Shown here in pieces: positions 23,601-37,000 of a stretch of 64,000 nt of DNA. Source of the stretch: Marasmius tenuissimus (taxonomy: Eukaryota; Basidiomycota; Agaricomycetes; Agaricales; Marasmiaceae); NCBI GenBank assembly GCA_029532415.1, contig JAQOTA010000040.1, positions 1 to 64,000 of the forward strand. Reading direction: 5' to 3'. Numbering within the stretch: the first letter of the stretch is position 1; each line of letters begins with the position of its first letter. Below the pieces are notes generated by a model, which worked only from the letters and a program-made list of their open reading frames with translations, had not been told where the DNA came from and made no database searches. A program made the translations under genes and the position numbers.

Positions 23601-24232
23601 CTGTCGTATCTCCTGTTGTGGCATGCTAATTGTACACTTTTAGAACGTACTGGATGGCAGGCCTTTCACACAACGCGGCAAACTACTTCAAGTTCCTCTT
23701 CATCCTCGTCTTATACACGCTGGCAATGACACTATTTGTGAGTACAAGCTCCTTCATCCTACTTCATCGCGTCCGTTCATCACCTCCTCTCAGAACTTCC
23801 TCCTCGGTACTCTCTTCCACAACGGCGGCATCGCCATCCTTCTCTCCGCCCTAACCGCCCTCTACCAAATGACCTACGCCGGATTCTTCGTCCACCTGAA
23901 CGCAATTCCTCCCGTCCTCCGATGGTTACAGTGGTTATGTCCACTCAAGTACTGCCTAGAAGCGATGGCTGTTAACGAGGTCGGATCGGGTTTGATGATT
24001 CAGGATACGCTGCAAGGGGTCCCGGTGAACGTTTCGGCAAGTTTGATTATGAATCTGGTGAGTTATTTTCTTGATGGGAGACTTGGGAGGTCAACTGATT
24101 CGTGATTCCCAGCTATTTGGTTTTGGCTCGAACAATTACTATCGAGACGTTTTGGTTCTCTTTGCGTTCATTGCAGGGTTCGGGGTGGGTGTTATTGGGG
24201 TTGTGTGGCTTAAGGTTCGGGAACGACGGTGA
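20673..24232 (+). CDS. ABCG-type half transporter with N-terminal EGF-like ectodomain (Adp1-like)
   Basis: Homologue of yeast Adp1, a G-subfamily ABC transporter of membrane location and unsettled substrate. Order: signal peptide (MNTNMRNFAKTLALLSLSLL); cysteine-rich EGF-like repeats (SCSCPTGFGGSSC, CQCEGGWTGTACNVC); an N-glycosylation-rich ectodomain; a transmembrane helix (VIAGLAVVGGLLLIALLLLL); then the cytosolic nucleotide-binding domain. Walker A is split by an intron (MMAILGPSG|AGKTTLVEILAG). The signature ISGGEMRRVSIGLE and Walker B VLILDEPTSG are intact, followed by the H-loop block IASIHQPSSQLYQ. The C-terminal membrane domain starts near 23160 (DKSLFLTHVVVSAVLGVFCG), includes TYWMAGLSHNAANYFKFLFI and ends VWLKVRERR at 24232. 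About ten short introns. No break was found. Confidence 0.9.
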
Positions 24233-25576
24233 TGAAGAGATTCAGCCTCTGCACGATTCGAGCCTCCCTTCCGTCATTCCGGGGCAGAAAGACACACTCT
24301 TTCCAAATTTGAAATTCGTTTATTTCTGAGTCGATATCTATCTTCCGTTTTGTTTTGGGCTTTTTGTAGCTGATGATATCCTCCACAATTCCTGCATAAC
24401 CGAAAGGCTCGATAGTGTTCAAAGGGATATCGTGGGCTTTTGTTGCTGCGACTCGGACTTCGGAGCCTGCGGTCTCACTGGCAAGGTGTAAGCATATGTA
24501 TATGATATCAACACGTACATCACTTGTGAATGTGAACCTCAATTGATACGCGAGATTAGCCCTGCCCAAACATCCCCCGTGCATGCAAAATGACGCGTCC
24601 CTTAATATGCAGACCTGCTTCGGACATACACTACTACCAGACCTCCAGGAAGCTCTCGTTCACCGTTTACCCTCTGTCCTTCCCCTAATACTGTCCTCAT
24701 CTACGTTGGTTCAGACGAAGCGCTCATTGCATCAACATTCTATCTGTTTGCGATTTTCCCATGAAATCTTGTGGAATCACATTGTGATAAAACTTATAGG
24801 CAGCTGGTCGTCGAGCCCAGTCTGGATGACCACAGAATATCGACGTTTTGCTCCTACTATCATGCTGAACATGTGACATTACCAGCAGCTCGTATACACC
24901 ACCAGTCGCCGTGCACAACTTCGACTTGTGCTGGGCCGTCGACCTCCCGTCAGCTACGTCGGTACATCACAGGAGTGACGTCAATGGCTCAATAGGGAGG
25001 CAACAGCCTGTAACAGCACTGACCTTTCGGCGTTACGCGGCTATTTGCCAGGTAGACCGGAAACTACTATATTTAGCAGGTACCCGGGAGTCTCGGGACA
25101 ATGTATGGTGAGCTCGGCCCTCGGGGGTCAAAAGGGGTCAAAGCAGGTCAAAGCACCCTCCGAAAATGAATTTCTAGCGTTACATAACGCTACTCAACCA
25201 GGCACAAGAATTCCCGCGTTCCAACGGTTACAATTGCAATGAATGGGCGCTTCACCTTTCAGCGAGCGCTCAGCAAGCATCTTTCGGGCTCTCGTGTCTG
25301 CCATCCTGTACATAGCTGGCGCTTGAGCCTTGAGCCGCCCTGAAAGTCGCTCGGCGGCAATCTGTCTAATCGGCGTCTAAGTTCATATGAAGAAAGACAA
25401 ACAAGGCGACGACCTGTAGCTCATAACCACCACGGTTCGCCACGACAAGTTACGTCGAAAAGCCCTTCTCGTCTCTCCTGTTGCCGCTCAACGTTGAGGC
25501 ACCCTAGCTGAGCTATCTATCCAGGCTGACGACTTGACTCTCGTCTCTCCTGGGTAGCTCGAACAGGAGGGTGCCC
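24233..25576. other. intergenic between ABC transporter and first NACHT gene
   Basis: About 1.3 kb without a recognisable gene. A short direct repeat of GGTCAAA (three copies, about 25126-25158: ggtcaaaaggggtcaaagca and on) is the only visible structure. The overlapping open frames are short and featureless. Confidence 0.45.
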
Positions 25577-28064
25577 ATGTTGAACACCCAAACCGTTGGC
25601 CGAGGCACACAGAATAATAACAACGCAAACGGCACTCAAGAGATCTATGAGACAAACTATCGTTGGTGTCACTTCCTTCATCCACTGAAAATTGTTCTGA
25701 CCTGTATAAAGATTATATACAATCGGTAAAGAGTCTTCAGGAGCTCTTGATTACGCATCCTGGCATTGGGACATCCCATACCGCCGAACGACAGCATTCG
25801 CTTGGGCGTTGTCTTGAAGGAACTGGGGTGGAAGTTCTCAAGGAGATACGCGAGTGGGGTTCGAGTGCGGGGGAAGATTATCCAATCTGCTCAGTTCGGG
25901 GCCCAGTAGGCGTTGGGAAGTCAGCCATAGCAATGTCCATCTGTGAAGTATGGGAGAAAGAGGGCCGTCCCTTTATCTCTTTCTTCGTTCAATCCGACGC
26001 AGAACACAACAGCACCGTCAGCGAGCTCATACTCACCCTTGCACGTGGTCTCCCGACAACACCATCCGCGCGACGTGCTATCCAAAAGCGGCTCTCGGAA
26101 GACCCCGATATATTGGTGGCCAATCTGGAACGCCAGTTTGAAAAGTTGATTCTCGTACCTACCATGAATCGGAGTTGGGGAGAATGGCTGTGGTGTCAGC
26201 TCAGCACAACGCAGGAAGTTCCAACTATCATCGTCATCGATGGACTGGACGGTTGCGGGGAGTCGGAGGGAAAACGCTTCCTCAAAACCATTGGAACGGC
26301 ATTCCATAAGCATCCACGTTTCCCGCTCCGATTCTTGATTACTAGCCGTTCGGAATCTTATATCCGAGACGCATTCAAAAGTCCGCCTCTCTGTCACAAG
26401 ACCAAGACCATTGCTTTGGATGGCAACGCGGACATTAGACGTTATTTCAAGCACCATCTACAAGAGATCGGGAACCGGTCCCAATACCAGAATGCGCCGT
26501 TCCGAGCTGGTCCTTGGCCCCCGGTCAACGCACTCGATGACTTGGTCAAGCAATCCTGCGGCCAGTTTGCCTACGCATCCAGCGTTGTCAGCTACATCGG
26601 GTCCGGTAATCCCCCGGAACGGCTCACTGCCATCCTCAGCAGGCAAATTCTGGGACCTCAGTCCCCTTTTCGTAATCTCGACCTTCGCTACCGCGATATA
26701 CTCAATAACCATCCCGAGCATGAGAAAATTCTCAGCATTCTCTCAGCTATCATCATACTTCCGCCTCACCTGTCATCGTCCGTAGCGTGTATCGAGCTGA
26801 CGCTAGGACTATATTGGGGAGAAGCGGACACGATGTTGAGAGCGATGCACTCGATTCGCATCAGGGAGGACGAGATTCAGGTGCTTCACTCATTCAAAGA
26901 TTATCTCATTGACGAGAACCGGTCGGGCCCCGAATTCTACATCAAGGTGCCTGCACAGGAGCATGTCCTCGCGCGACACTGGCTCCAGAACCTCTCGGCT
27001 AGTAGGACGCGTGCTTACCTGTAAGATCCTAAGTTCATTCTGCATCTCGTGGACCTCCTCTCATGTTCACGTTTACAGCTCCGACGGACGCCTCATCGAG
27101 GCAACCATCCCTTTCTTCACAGAATGGATCGGCTTCTGCACCTCAAAATGCGAACCAACCCAGTACTTGTTAGATGAGCTGGAGAACATCGACCTCGTCT
27201 TCGTTTTCTTTTGTGGACACATCTTGCCGCGGCTGGGCTCTGGACTAGCAGGTCTGAAGAGCCTCTCTTTAAACTGGAATCAGACGTTTTCCGGCTTGGT
27301 GGTGTGGATGGAGCGAAATGTCAGCACGAGTCCCCTCTTTCTTTCTGATGTCTCAGGTGGCTTCGTACTGATTACCTATGGTTCTTAGGACGACTTCGAG
27401 AGGCGCGCGCATCTGATAACTAGGTTGTCGAGACCTCCCGAGCGTTTCCACCTCGAACTATCTCCGGGCGTATCTATCGAGGATCACGCCGTGCAGCGGG
27501 CCGTCCTTCTTGCCACAGGTTACACAAAGGAACCTTGTCCGACCTCCCCAGCAGATCCTGCTCGCCTATGTCAAGTGTCATTTCGCCTGGCCGACTGTCG
27601 CTGTGATCCAGGGAGTGAATTGCAAGACCCAGCCCACGTTGCATGTCAGGAAGCTTGTATGCGGATCGTCCCAGCGGTCGTGGGGGGTAAACACTCGGGC
27701 GCCAACAGCGAGCTGTGTGGCGTCTTCGAGGATCTGGTGGATTCGTCTCTCCTCCAGAACTGTCTCCTCAACAGTGACTTGCTTTCGCTTTGTCGGGCTT
27801 TTTTTGAGGTTGTGACGAGCGATCCTCCGCTATTGAAGATGAGTTCTGAAGAAGCAGAGAAGAGAAAACAGAAGTTACTTAACTTGATCAAGGCGAGTAC
27901 AATCCTGTTCGCTGTTGTGTTGCAGCGCGGCGTGACCTGCCATCTTCCCTGCCATACAGAGCTTTCCGAAGGGATTCGACCAAGAAGCCAAGGCTCTGGA
28001 AATACAACTCTGTTCCCTTCTAGCTCCTTTTCGCCAGGAAGCTAGTGCCGTTGAACCAGGTTGA
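25577..28064 (+). CDS. NACHT-domain STAND (NLR-like) protein, copy 1
   Basis: Fungal STAND NTPase of the NACHT type, a class linked to non-self recognition and regulated cell death. Walker A is VRGPVGVGKSAIAMSI, Walker B is PTIIVIDGLDGCGESEGKRF, and a sensor-like block FPLRFLITSRSESYIRDAF follows. Upstream is HTAERQHSLGRCLEGTG. A helical region (HPEHEKILSILSAIIILPPH) and a second block (TEWIGFCTSKCEPTQYLLDE) come after the NACHT core. The C-terminal part is ERFHLELSPGVSIEDHAVQR. No WD40, ankyrin or TPR array is present. Reading skips an intron at 27893-27959 with GC-AG ends, giving the tail SFPKGFDQEAKALEIQLCSL and ending EPG at 28064. The start is uncertain: the ATG at 25577 (MLNTQTVGRGTQNNNNANGT) needs an intron before about 25740 to enter the NACHT frame. 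Paralogue of the gene at 53291-55939. Confidence 0.8.
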
Positions 28065-31000
28065 ACCTCCGGGGTCAGCTCATCACGATACGTTTTCGAC
28101 ACTATGTCGCGAAGGATTCGCCTCAGCTGCGATTTCACCTACCTGCCACGAGTTTGCTCCATCGGGTGCTAACGCCATTGCCCCCCTGTGCGACACGGGC
28201 CCAACGTAGGCAGGCCGACAGAAGCAGGCTACGAGCTACTGACGGCTATTATATCTCACAGGCTTCGAAGGAGCAAACAGGGACTCGGAACATCTCTTCA
28301 GCATCGCTACCCTTGAAGCCGTTTCGTTCGCTATAGTCAAACTTTTATGAGCCAACGTCTCCTGACGAGACTCGGGGGAAGGAAATGCCAACATTAGCTC
28401 CAGGGGACCGGGGGAGTGCAGAGAGGCGCCCAGCGTCTACGTGGTGAGCATCCATCTCTCTATCTGGCCCTTCCAAAACAAAAAGTCAAACTGATTTATG
28501 CGTCAGCGTACATCACTGATTGTCAACGAGGTATGTACATAAATGGGAAACTGTCGGATCCTCTTACTGATTGACATTCTATAGATGATGATTGACGAGC
28601 TCGCACCTCGTTTAGGAGAAGGTAAAGATGAAGGAAACGAGAAGATTAGAATAGAGTTGTCGAACTAGATGGTCTCTTATGTGATTACAAGTTTCTAGAG
28701 TAGAGTAATGACAATAATAGAAGCATAGCAAGAATGAACACGCTCGTCCGTCTTTACAACGTCCATGTGTATGCCCATAATACAGAAGGTAGCGACGGGT
28801 CAGAAACATGATCGACCTTGTGCCTCATTTGCTTCTAACAAGTGGTGTATACCTTAAACATGGGTTCATTCCTATATCCCCAGTCGCTTTTTGTCTCTTC
28901 TCTTTGTGATCGTCGTGCAAAGAATGGCCGCGGCCGCAAGGCGGGGACCAGCCGATCAAGCCACAGATCGATTCCTCAGGAAGGGTCGTTGACTATCAGG
29001 AAGGGAATACGAAGAGTTGCCGCCGCTGAATTGACGAGAGGCTGTCCAATAGGACAACTCACCAGTGGCTGCTTGCCAGTGGTCGAGTCGCCTTCACCTG
29101 TTATTGCCATATCATCCGCTGGGCTGCTGCTTCTCAAAGCTGTCGTGGACGCGAACCCTCGATTTCCAATGTCCGCCACCTCTCCCTATCTTCCTCACCT
29201 ACCCCGGCCCCTAAACCCATTTGGTGTGCTTCCAAATGTAATCTGGGCGTAGAACAGTCGCATGGATACAAGGCCGGACCATGGATGCGAGGCTGGGCTG
29301 AGGGAATAGAGATGGGTAATGAGCAATGATCATGCAGGGTGCAGCACGAATCGACTCGCGACCCTAGTGGTAAGAATCTGGCTACGACTTTGAAGCGGAA
29401 GGAATCAGAGCATCAGCGTAGACTCTACGGCCCAAGGTGGATGAGGTGTCGTTCAGCGCATTGGCGAAGCCAGAGGGTAGCTGCTCATCAAGATTAGTAC
29501 TGGCTTTATTTCGTTCCGATTTGGGATCATGGGAAAGGGGACGAGCGCAGCTGCGTGTTGGAGATGTAGAAGACTGTAGGTTCGGAATTGGTACCTCGAG
29601 GGCCGTTGTAAGGTGGAAGTGTAATGAGTACCTGTACAGAAAATCGCCCTCGTTGAGAGGATCGACGAATGGAAGGGGTCGGTCAGTTGCTGGATCTTCT
29701 GGCTCTGCTACTACCTAGGACCTCCATCGTATTTCCAAGCTCACCCGCCTTTGTCGCTATCACTGTGTTCTATCGCCGCCTCATATACAACCGACCCACC
29801 TGGACATGACATCTGGTCTCTCTTCCTGATTCTCCCAACCAACAATTACCGAGGTGTGGCCTCAAGTTGAGTTCATGCAGGGTGTGTAAAGGAAGGTGGA
29901 ACCACATAACCTGTCGGCGTGAGGATGTGGTGGGAAAAGCAAAGAGGAGAATGAGATGAATGAGGACCATGGTGCTGGACGTGCCGGGGGCCGGCGGCGT
30001 TGGGATAAGGCGAATCTGATTAGCGTTTAATTGCAGTCTGATGCCTGGTGACGCTCGTCTACATTGCGGCGACGGTGTTTCTAGCTACATCCTTCCCGTA
30101 GTCTTCACCCTAGTTGCCACTACGAGGCGCAAACTACAAATAAGCACTAGAGAACAAGTCGGAAAATTGGCGGTAAAGAGTACTTGCAGAGTTCTTCCTG
30201 TTGAAAACATCTCAGTCGAGCCAAAGTCATCTCCCTCGCTGTCTTCATTCCTTTCGGGACCCCAGCTGCCTATCGCCGTCGCTGATAGTCTTCTTTCCGA
30301 TACGCTTTTGCTTTATGACGACCATCTATCCAGGCATACCTGAGTCTGATGTTTCAAGTTTGGTAGGTATCTGGCAATCGCTGGTCTTGTCGCCCCACGA
30401 TGAGAAGTAGGAGTCGGTCCTAGGGTACTGAGGTGTGAGCATAAAAGGTAAAGAGACACGGAAGGAACACATCGCAAAACTCGGTGGTTGTAGATTAAAG
30501 TGAACCTCACCCCACAGCGGGGTGGGCGATGGGCTCAACGATGGTGGCCACGTCACGGTTGTTTATCGTGTCCAGGCTCGTCGTTCGCGGTCCCAAGATG
30601 ATATCTAATGCCTTCTCTTCTACTATATCTGCCGCTTTCTTTTTCATCTTTGGTCCGGTGTCGTTGGCTTCGTCACTCACCAGCGAACCTATGAGGATCC
30701 GATCAGGGTCTGACGGGGATGATGATTGATGGTGAGACTGACCAAAGATGACCATGCACTGAGCAGGTAAAATCAGAATGTCAGTTTCCGATCAATAATA
30801 CATCACCTACCGTCAGCCTGGAAATCGAGCGAGGAGGCCCTGTCAGTCTCCTTAGGGCTGATGAGAGAGTCATCAATGGCTGATAAGATGGCAAAAGATT
30901 GAATTGATCTTACCAGGCGTCAGCCAGTCTCTGGTCAAAGCACCCAGGATTGATTGTGTCTGGTCAGAATGCGTCAGAGTGGCGATGTCTGTTCAGAGGC

Positions 31001-34000
31001 TTCCCTAAGTCTCCTCAGATACACCCAGACTGTTGCTAGCTTACCAGAATCCAACCAAGGGCGTGCAGACTGCCATTTGTGTGTCCAACGCTGGCCATCC
31101 CAGGAAAATTCGGGCGCTTGCGCTCAAATCATTAGCGCCGATGAGCCAGTTCGCGCGGCAATCGACGCGTCATCAACTCGTGCACTTCTTGACTCTCAAC
31201 CACCACTACCACATCTACACTCCAGCCCAGGCATATCATGGTCGTCAACTGCCATCGAAACAGACAACACTATTCAAATGAACCAAGGGATACAAATCAG
31301 GATTGGAAACCAGGTGATGAGATGGAGATTATAGGTCAAGTGCGTACCCGAATCCTTCAAACTCTCCAAACAAGAATACTAACATTCTTGTTCTCAGATT
31401 TGGGCTAATTCGACCGGCAGATGATTCTACTTCAACAACGAGTACAAGAGCTGGCAGAGAGGGCTAACGAGTAGTGTTGGGACTTAAATATGGTCAAATT
31501 GTCAATGTGGTCCTTGATGCTTGTCGCTCATTGATTTCACCATAGGCCTCGACACAGCCAGACTCTAAATGTTGGTGATGCGTACTTCTGTAACGTGTGC
31601 GTCGTCATCATCATCATCATCTTTCTGGAACACTTGCTATTTCATGGCCGCCGCACGGACCACCCTCCCAGGTATATAAACCTATCGCAGTCCAACTTTC
31701 ACTCAGCCTTTCCTTCCCCCCAACTACCATCATCTCCCTCGCTCATCAGACCCAGTGAAAATCGACATAAATCAGGGCCCTTCAGGGACATTGTGTGATA
31801 TTGCCGACTATTAAAATGTGACGTGACCCGATCTTGAGTATTGCTAGCCATTCTCCGGTATTCTGGGATAGCATTAGCCTACCAACAACGTCACCATTTG
31901 TATGAACAATACAAAAATCACTCAAGGCGACCAGGGTGAGCCTGAGGCAAGGTCACCGTCATATTGGGTCGAAAGAACCTACGTACCGGTTATGACATAT
32001 TGTTGAATATCCTCCAGAGACCATCCCAACTTAGAATTTTCTAAGTAAAAATATTATGGGGTAGTACTTGCTACTACAGACTTTACTGTAGTCTGACTTT
32101 GTATTGAGCAGAATAGTCTGACAAGTATTCGAATGAGGCTCGATGAGCTCAAGCAGCGAACAGACGGGAATCAGTAGCACTAATGGTTGCCATCGTCATC
32201 CAAATCCTTGTCGTCGCCGGCGCTTGTATTCTCACATGGGTGAATAAAGGCGCCGGCGAGCATCTCTGCCGAGCGTGAGCCCGAAATCAGCCAATTCAGA
32301 CACAGCCACCTGCCAGCTCACTCTCTCTTAGACCACTATGTCGCCTACTAATTTGTACTGGTCAAGTAGGTTCTTTCAATTCTCTACTCTCACAATCTTA
32401 ACACACTAACCTTGTCCCGGATACACGCACAGACACCACATTCACCCTCCAAACATGAACTCAAGCAGGTCGGGTCTGAGGTCACGCGACGGCGTGCATT
32501 TTTTTGTATTTATGGTGCGTATCTCCAGTCTCGAGTCTGGCGCAGGCTTCTTCTAATTCTCGATCATTTTATAGCTGGTGTCCACCGCGACGACTTTGCA
32601 GGAAGTGCATGCAACAATGACATGGGCTCAGGTATGATGCTCTCCTTCACTCGTTTTACATTTAGATAACTCACGACGTCCCAAATAGGCTGGATCAAGA
32701 CCACGACCGTTCGTAATGATATGGCGGCAATTGCAGTAGCTACTCCCCCTCCCCCATTGATATTTTGTTGATCTACTAGTATATTCTGCCCACTCATACA
32801 TGTCACTACCATTCACTTAGTCTAGTACCACTGTTGTATTGTATGGTAGATAGTAATGATATTCAAATTTCTGACAATATCTCAATGCGTGCAGTGGAAT
32901 TTCAAATAATATGTAGTAATACATGAGAAAAGCCCTGTTGCGGTCACCCGCTCATTTAGGACGTCCATAATAGCTGTGAATGGCTGGCAATGTGCAAAAA
33001 GGGTTCGATTTTTTACATTGCCAGCTATTGCCAGACAAATGCCAGATATTGGAGCGCGACCCCCGCGCTTAATGCCTGGGAATATCTGACAAATGCTGAG
33101 AATATGTGCTCATTTTCACTGGGCATCAGACGTTGCTCTGCTCTCACGACCCTCATATACCTACCTCAGAACCCCCACATAAGCCATCAGTAAGAGAGCC
33201 ACTCTGCGATCTATCTAAATACTAACCGAGTCTTCTAGATCTTGAGCTCGCTAGCAGAAGCAGAAGATGGTGCTCATTCTTTCCACGAGTTAGGTGCGTC
33301 TACATGGTCATTATCATTACAGATTCGAAAGTTGATTACGCTGCAGGACTCTCGCAACACATCATCGAGCACCCCTCTGCCCTCAGCCGCCACCTCAATC
33401 GGGATTCAGTAGCTAGTATGTTCACGCCGGTCTCGTCGTAACACATGAGGAAGCTGACTATATGCGCCTGTTTTCCACCGTAGGACTGTTCGGTGTGGCA
33501 TTGGTGACCGTTGCTCCCAATCAACCATGAGTCTATCTGTTTACCGGCATCATGACTGCCAAACGCCGCGAATCGCTCCCTATGGCGTCCACACTGCTAG
33601 AAATTCAGGTGTGAATCTTTACTGGAGATCATCATTGAACCAGTCGACTGATCCTTGGCCCTAGTAGGTCGTTGCGAAATGAAATGCGGGAGACGGTGAT
33701 ATCAAGCGAGCCTTTACAGACATATCCCCACAGTATTTATCTTTATTTCTCGTACTTACTTGTAATTGAGCTTGTTTGTGTTCATGTTTTTCTGTGCTGG
33801 TGAGGCTGCATCCAGATTCCAAGGTTCCCGCGGAGCCGCTATATCGAGGGTTCCTGGTTTTTGCTTGTTGGTCTGGCGACGTCTGATCCAAGTCTGATCA
33901 GCTCAGTCAGTCTGACAGCGTCTAACAAGGTCAGTCAGTCTGATGTCGTCTGGTCATCCCCGGTCAGTCCACCCTCGTCTAATGAGGGCGTGTCAGCCTG

Positions 34001-37000
34001 GTATGTCTAATCCAGCTATTGATGAGAAAATAATATTCTGACGTGAACTTATGGGCACATGACAGTCTAACAGCATAGACTAGACACTATCAGACTGGAG
34101 GTATCTGTGTGAAAAAGCCTTTGCGAATCAGAGACTGACCAGGCCTGTCAGGTTGGTAGACCCTGATTCCAACTGCTGGGGCTGGTCAGTGACTGACCGG
34201 ATCCACATAGATTCGCTGGTGCTGGGCCGTGGGATCCCCTCAATCTTTCGCCTCGTTGATTCTCGTGTTATCAAGTGGAAAGCAGAGCTGACCAACAGTG
34301 GCTAATCTAGGTTGAGATTCAGTTGTGCCCAAGTGGCGTGGGTATGTCCGGAAGTTCTTGCGAAATGCAAGACTCGAATGCCATTCAACTATACCGGTGT
34401 GTAATCTTTCCTGGTGAGCGTGGTGCTTGAATGCTCATAGAATGAGCGAGTTGTCACTCACTTCGTTGGATGTTACTGTCATCACTAGCTATGGCTCTGA
34501 GGGTTTGTTGAAATAGTGTCATCGTGGTTGAGGAGAGAAAGAGTCGCATTCAATATAGGCACCCGTCATCAAACCGTTATCATCACTACGTTTCGCCCAA
34601 ACCATTCGGACCGTCCGACATCGTGCTGGCCAACGTCAATTACATTTCTGGCCAGGACGTCAAAGGAGGTGAGCCATCTGCTCGGTGAGAGCTATCAGGG
34701 CTAGTCAGTCGAATCTCATGGGGTCACCCACGACCTTGAGTGCCCGCAGTGTGGTGGAGTTCCGCCTATAAGGGAGATCAACTTAGTTCCCGAATCGGGA
34801 TATGATCGTCTGGTAAGTCATACTTCCAGCTGTCCAATTCAATTTGAGAGACTCACAACGGAGATACGGTGACCGGCCACTCAAGAAATGTGCCTGCATC
34901 CCTCTGTCCATCAGCTGGTTCCGACGCCAATGATTTTCAGGCTCCTTGCTTCGTCCAAGCAGCTGTGCCAAACTCTCCTCGTCGCAGATCCAATAAAGGA
35001 GGAGAATCAAGTCTTGCATCGGAGCATTGATCAGTTAGAAACTGGCATATTGCCCTGTAGGACCCGATTATCCCTTCCAGCTTGGGTGCGTCGGGCGATG
35101 TGGGCAGGAGAGCCGCTTCTACCGGATTCTCCTCATCCCCGACCCAAGCCAGGCTCGTCAAGCTCTCAGCGAGTGTAGCCTTTGACACTAGTGACGTGCT
35201 GTACACAATAGAACAACAAGAGCATTTCCCGACGCCTGGCGCTCCGTGCCAACACTGGCATACGGCCTCCGTTCTCTACCGTTCCTCGAAAGCCTCCTGC
35301 TGCAGCATAGCACGTCTTCTACTTCATCGAATCACTCCAGACATCCGAGCTGCCGAATACCCTCCTCCCTCTTAGAGGTTGCATACCGAGCAGTACTTCC
35401 ATGCCCACTTCTAACCGTCTTCCCCCGGGCCCGCCTCTGTTTACGACGTCTAACTCTTTGGTGAGTCACCGTCGGAGCTTCTAGTGAAATAAAATTGGCA
35501 ACGCACAGCCAAGCATAGGACGAGACCAGAACATCGGATGCCAGCGTTAGAGGAGCGGGAAGTTGAGCTTCTCCGTCGACAGCAGAAATGCAAGAGCCTA
35601 CCATTTGCGCCAGGAAACATGACGGTGGGAGATCCTTGCATGCATATTCCGGGTCACATAGCGTGCTCGCTCTCTATGTAGAGTTTGTATCAGGATTCCT
35701 GGGGCGTTAAGGTATGTCAGCCCTACCTTTAACATCTCTCCCTCTCTCGACCCAAAGCTAATGTCTTGGCCTTTCAGTGCGATCGGAAGCGTTGTTGGCG
35801 ACCCGCTTGCTCGAATCACTGCGTCGTCAGGTTAAAGTTGGACTCACGGAGGTCGTAGCTGGTCGTACAATGGACTGAGATGAGATGTCTTTGATTGGGT
35901 TTGATAAGGTAGAGTATGCGCAAGGAATGGTCATATTCCAGTTATTGACACCCTGGCGATGTTACTTGTAAGGTAGTATCGAGAGTTGGATGGAGATGAC
36001 AATCCTGGTGATGCAGGCATTGTTCATGCGCGGTAACCGTACAGCGTCGGGGCAGAATATATCAATGCGATAGCGGATCTATTGGTCGGCAACTCGCCAG
36101 AAATTCTATACAGTTCCGAAAGCTGAATGGTGGTGGTGGAGAAACTGCGAGAATCAAAAGTGACGAGGGAAGTATGAGAGGTCGATGAAGGAGAACGCCT
36201 GCTGTGCGAGCCTGGTTTTTCGACCTTTAGATGCACATGCTGGAAGTCAGCGTGCGTGTGGGATGAAGCTAGACGAAGGGTCACCTTTGTTCGTGGAGCC
36301 TGGAAAGATGACGGGGCTCCTCAGGTCAACGAATGCGTAAGGGGAACAATCTCTACAGTGCTGTCGACTATGATAAGTTGACCCCATAAACTTTGATGGT
36401 CGTAGAAGCTCTCGGATTCAAGTCGGCCGAAGCACTTCTAACAATCTCTCTTGCACATGTACCGGGGTGTCTGGGTTCCATCCATCCGTTCAACGTTGTT
36501 CAACTGAACGTTGAACTGTACAAAAGGTAAAAACTCGTGCCCTGAACATCTGGCTGAATTGTAACCCGTGTCTAAGGAAGAATGCCATGACATTTGAGAT
36601 ACGGTGCAAGTCGTGATGAAGGCCATGTGAGGCTAATATTCATATTCACGTTTAGGGAGTTGCAGCATATGTACTGATGGTTACGGAGGTCGACCGTATT
36701 TCCTCGTTGGCGGGCGATAATATATGGGTAGAGATTTGAAGTATGATGGGAAGCGAGAGTGCCGTATTCGACAATTGCGCTCAACGCGAGTCAACGTGTC
36801 GATTGACTTATCAGCAGCATAGCAAAATACGTCCTTGAACGTGTGGGAGGGAAGACTTTGGGTAGTATATGTCAAGACAAATGGCGGAGGGAAAGAACGA
36901 ATGATGAGTTGGTATTAGTAACACGAAGCTTGATCCGACACAATCCGTGAATTTGAGTGTTCATGACCGATGCAAATTCTTTGCAGCCGTGATCCACGAA

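Noticed and set aside
30507..30755. 82-codon minus-strand frame with a charged sequence
   Set aside because: Composition is protein-like but no start context, exon partners or family could be recognised.
31672..31800. TATATAAA box followed by a CT-rich tract, suggesting a gene start
   Set aside because: No ATG-initiated frame or spliced continuation follows, so no gene was called.
32340..32770. Possible small multi-exon gene or pheromone-like precursor
   Set aside because: Donor and acceptor combinations produced early stops, and no CAAX-type ending was found.
35195..35250. Walker A-like GAPGVGKC on the minus strand
   Set aside because: The residue after GK is Cys rather than Ser/Thr, no Walker B or NACHT continuation follows, and the frame has no start or splice support.
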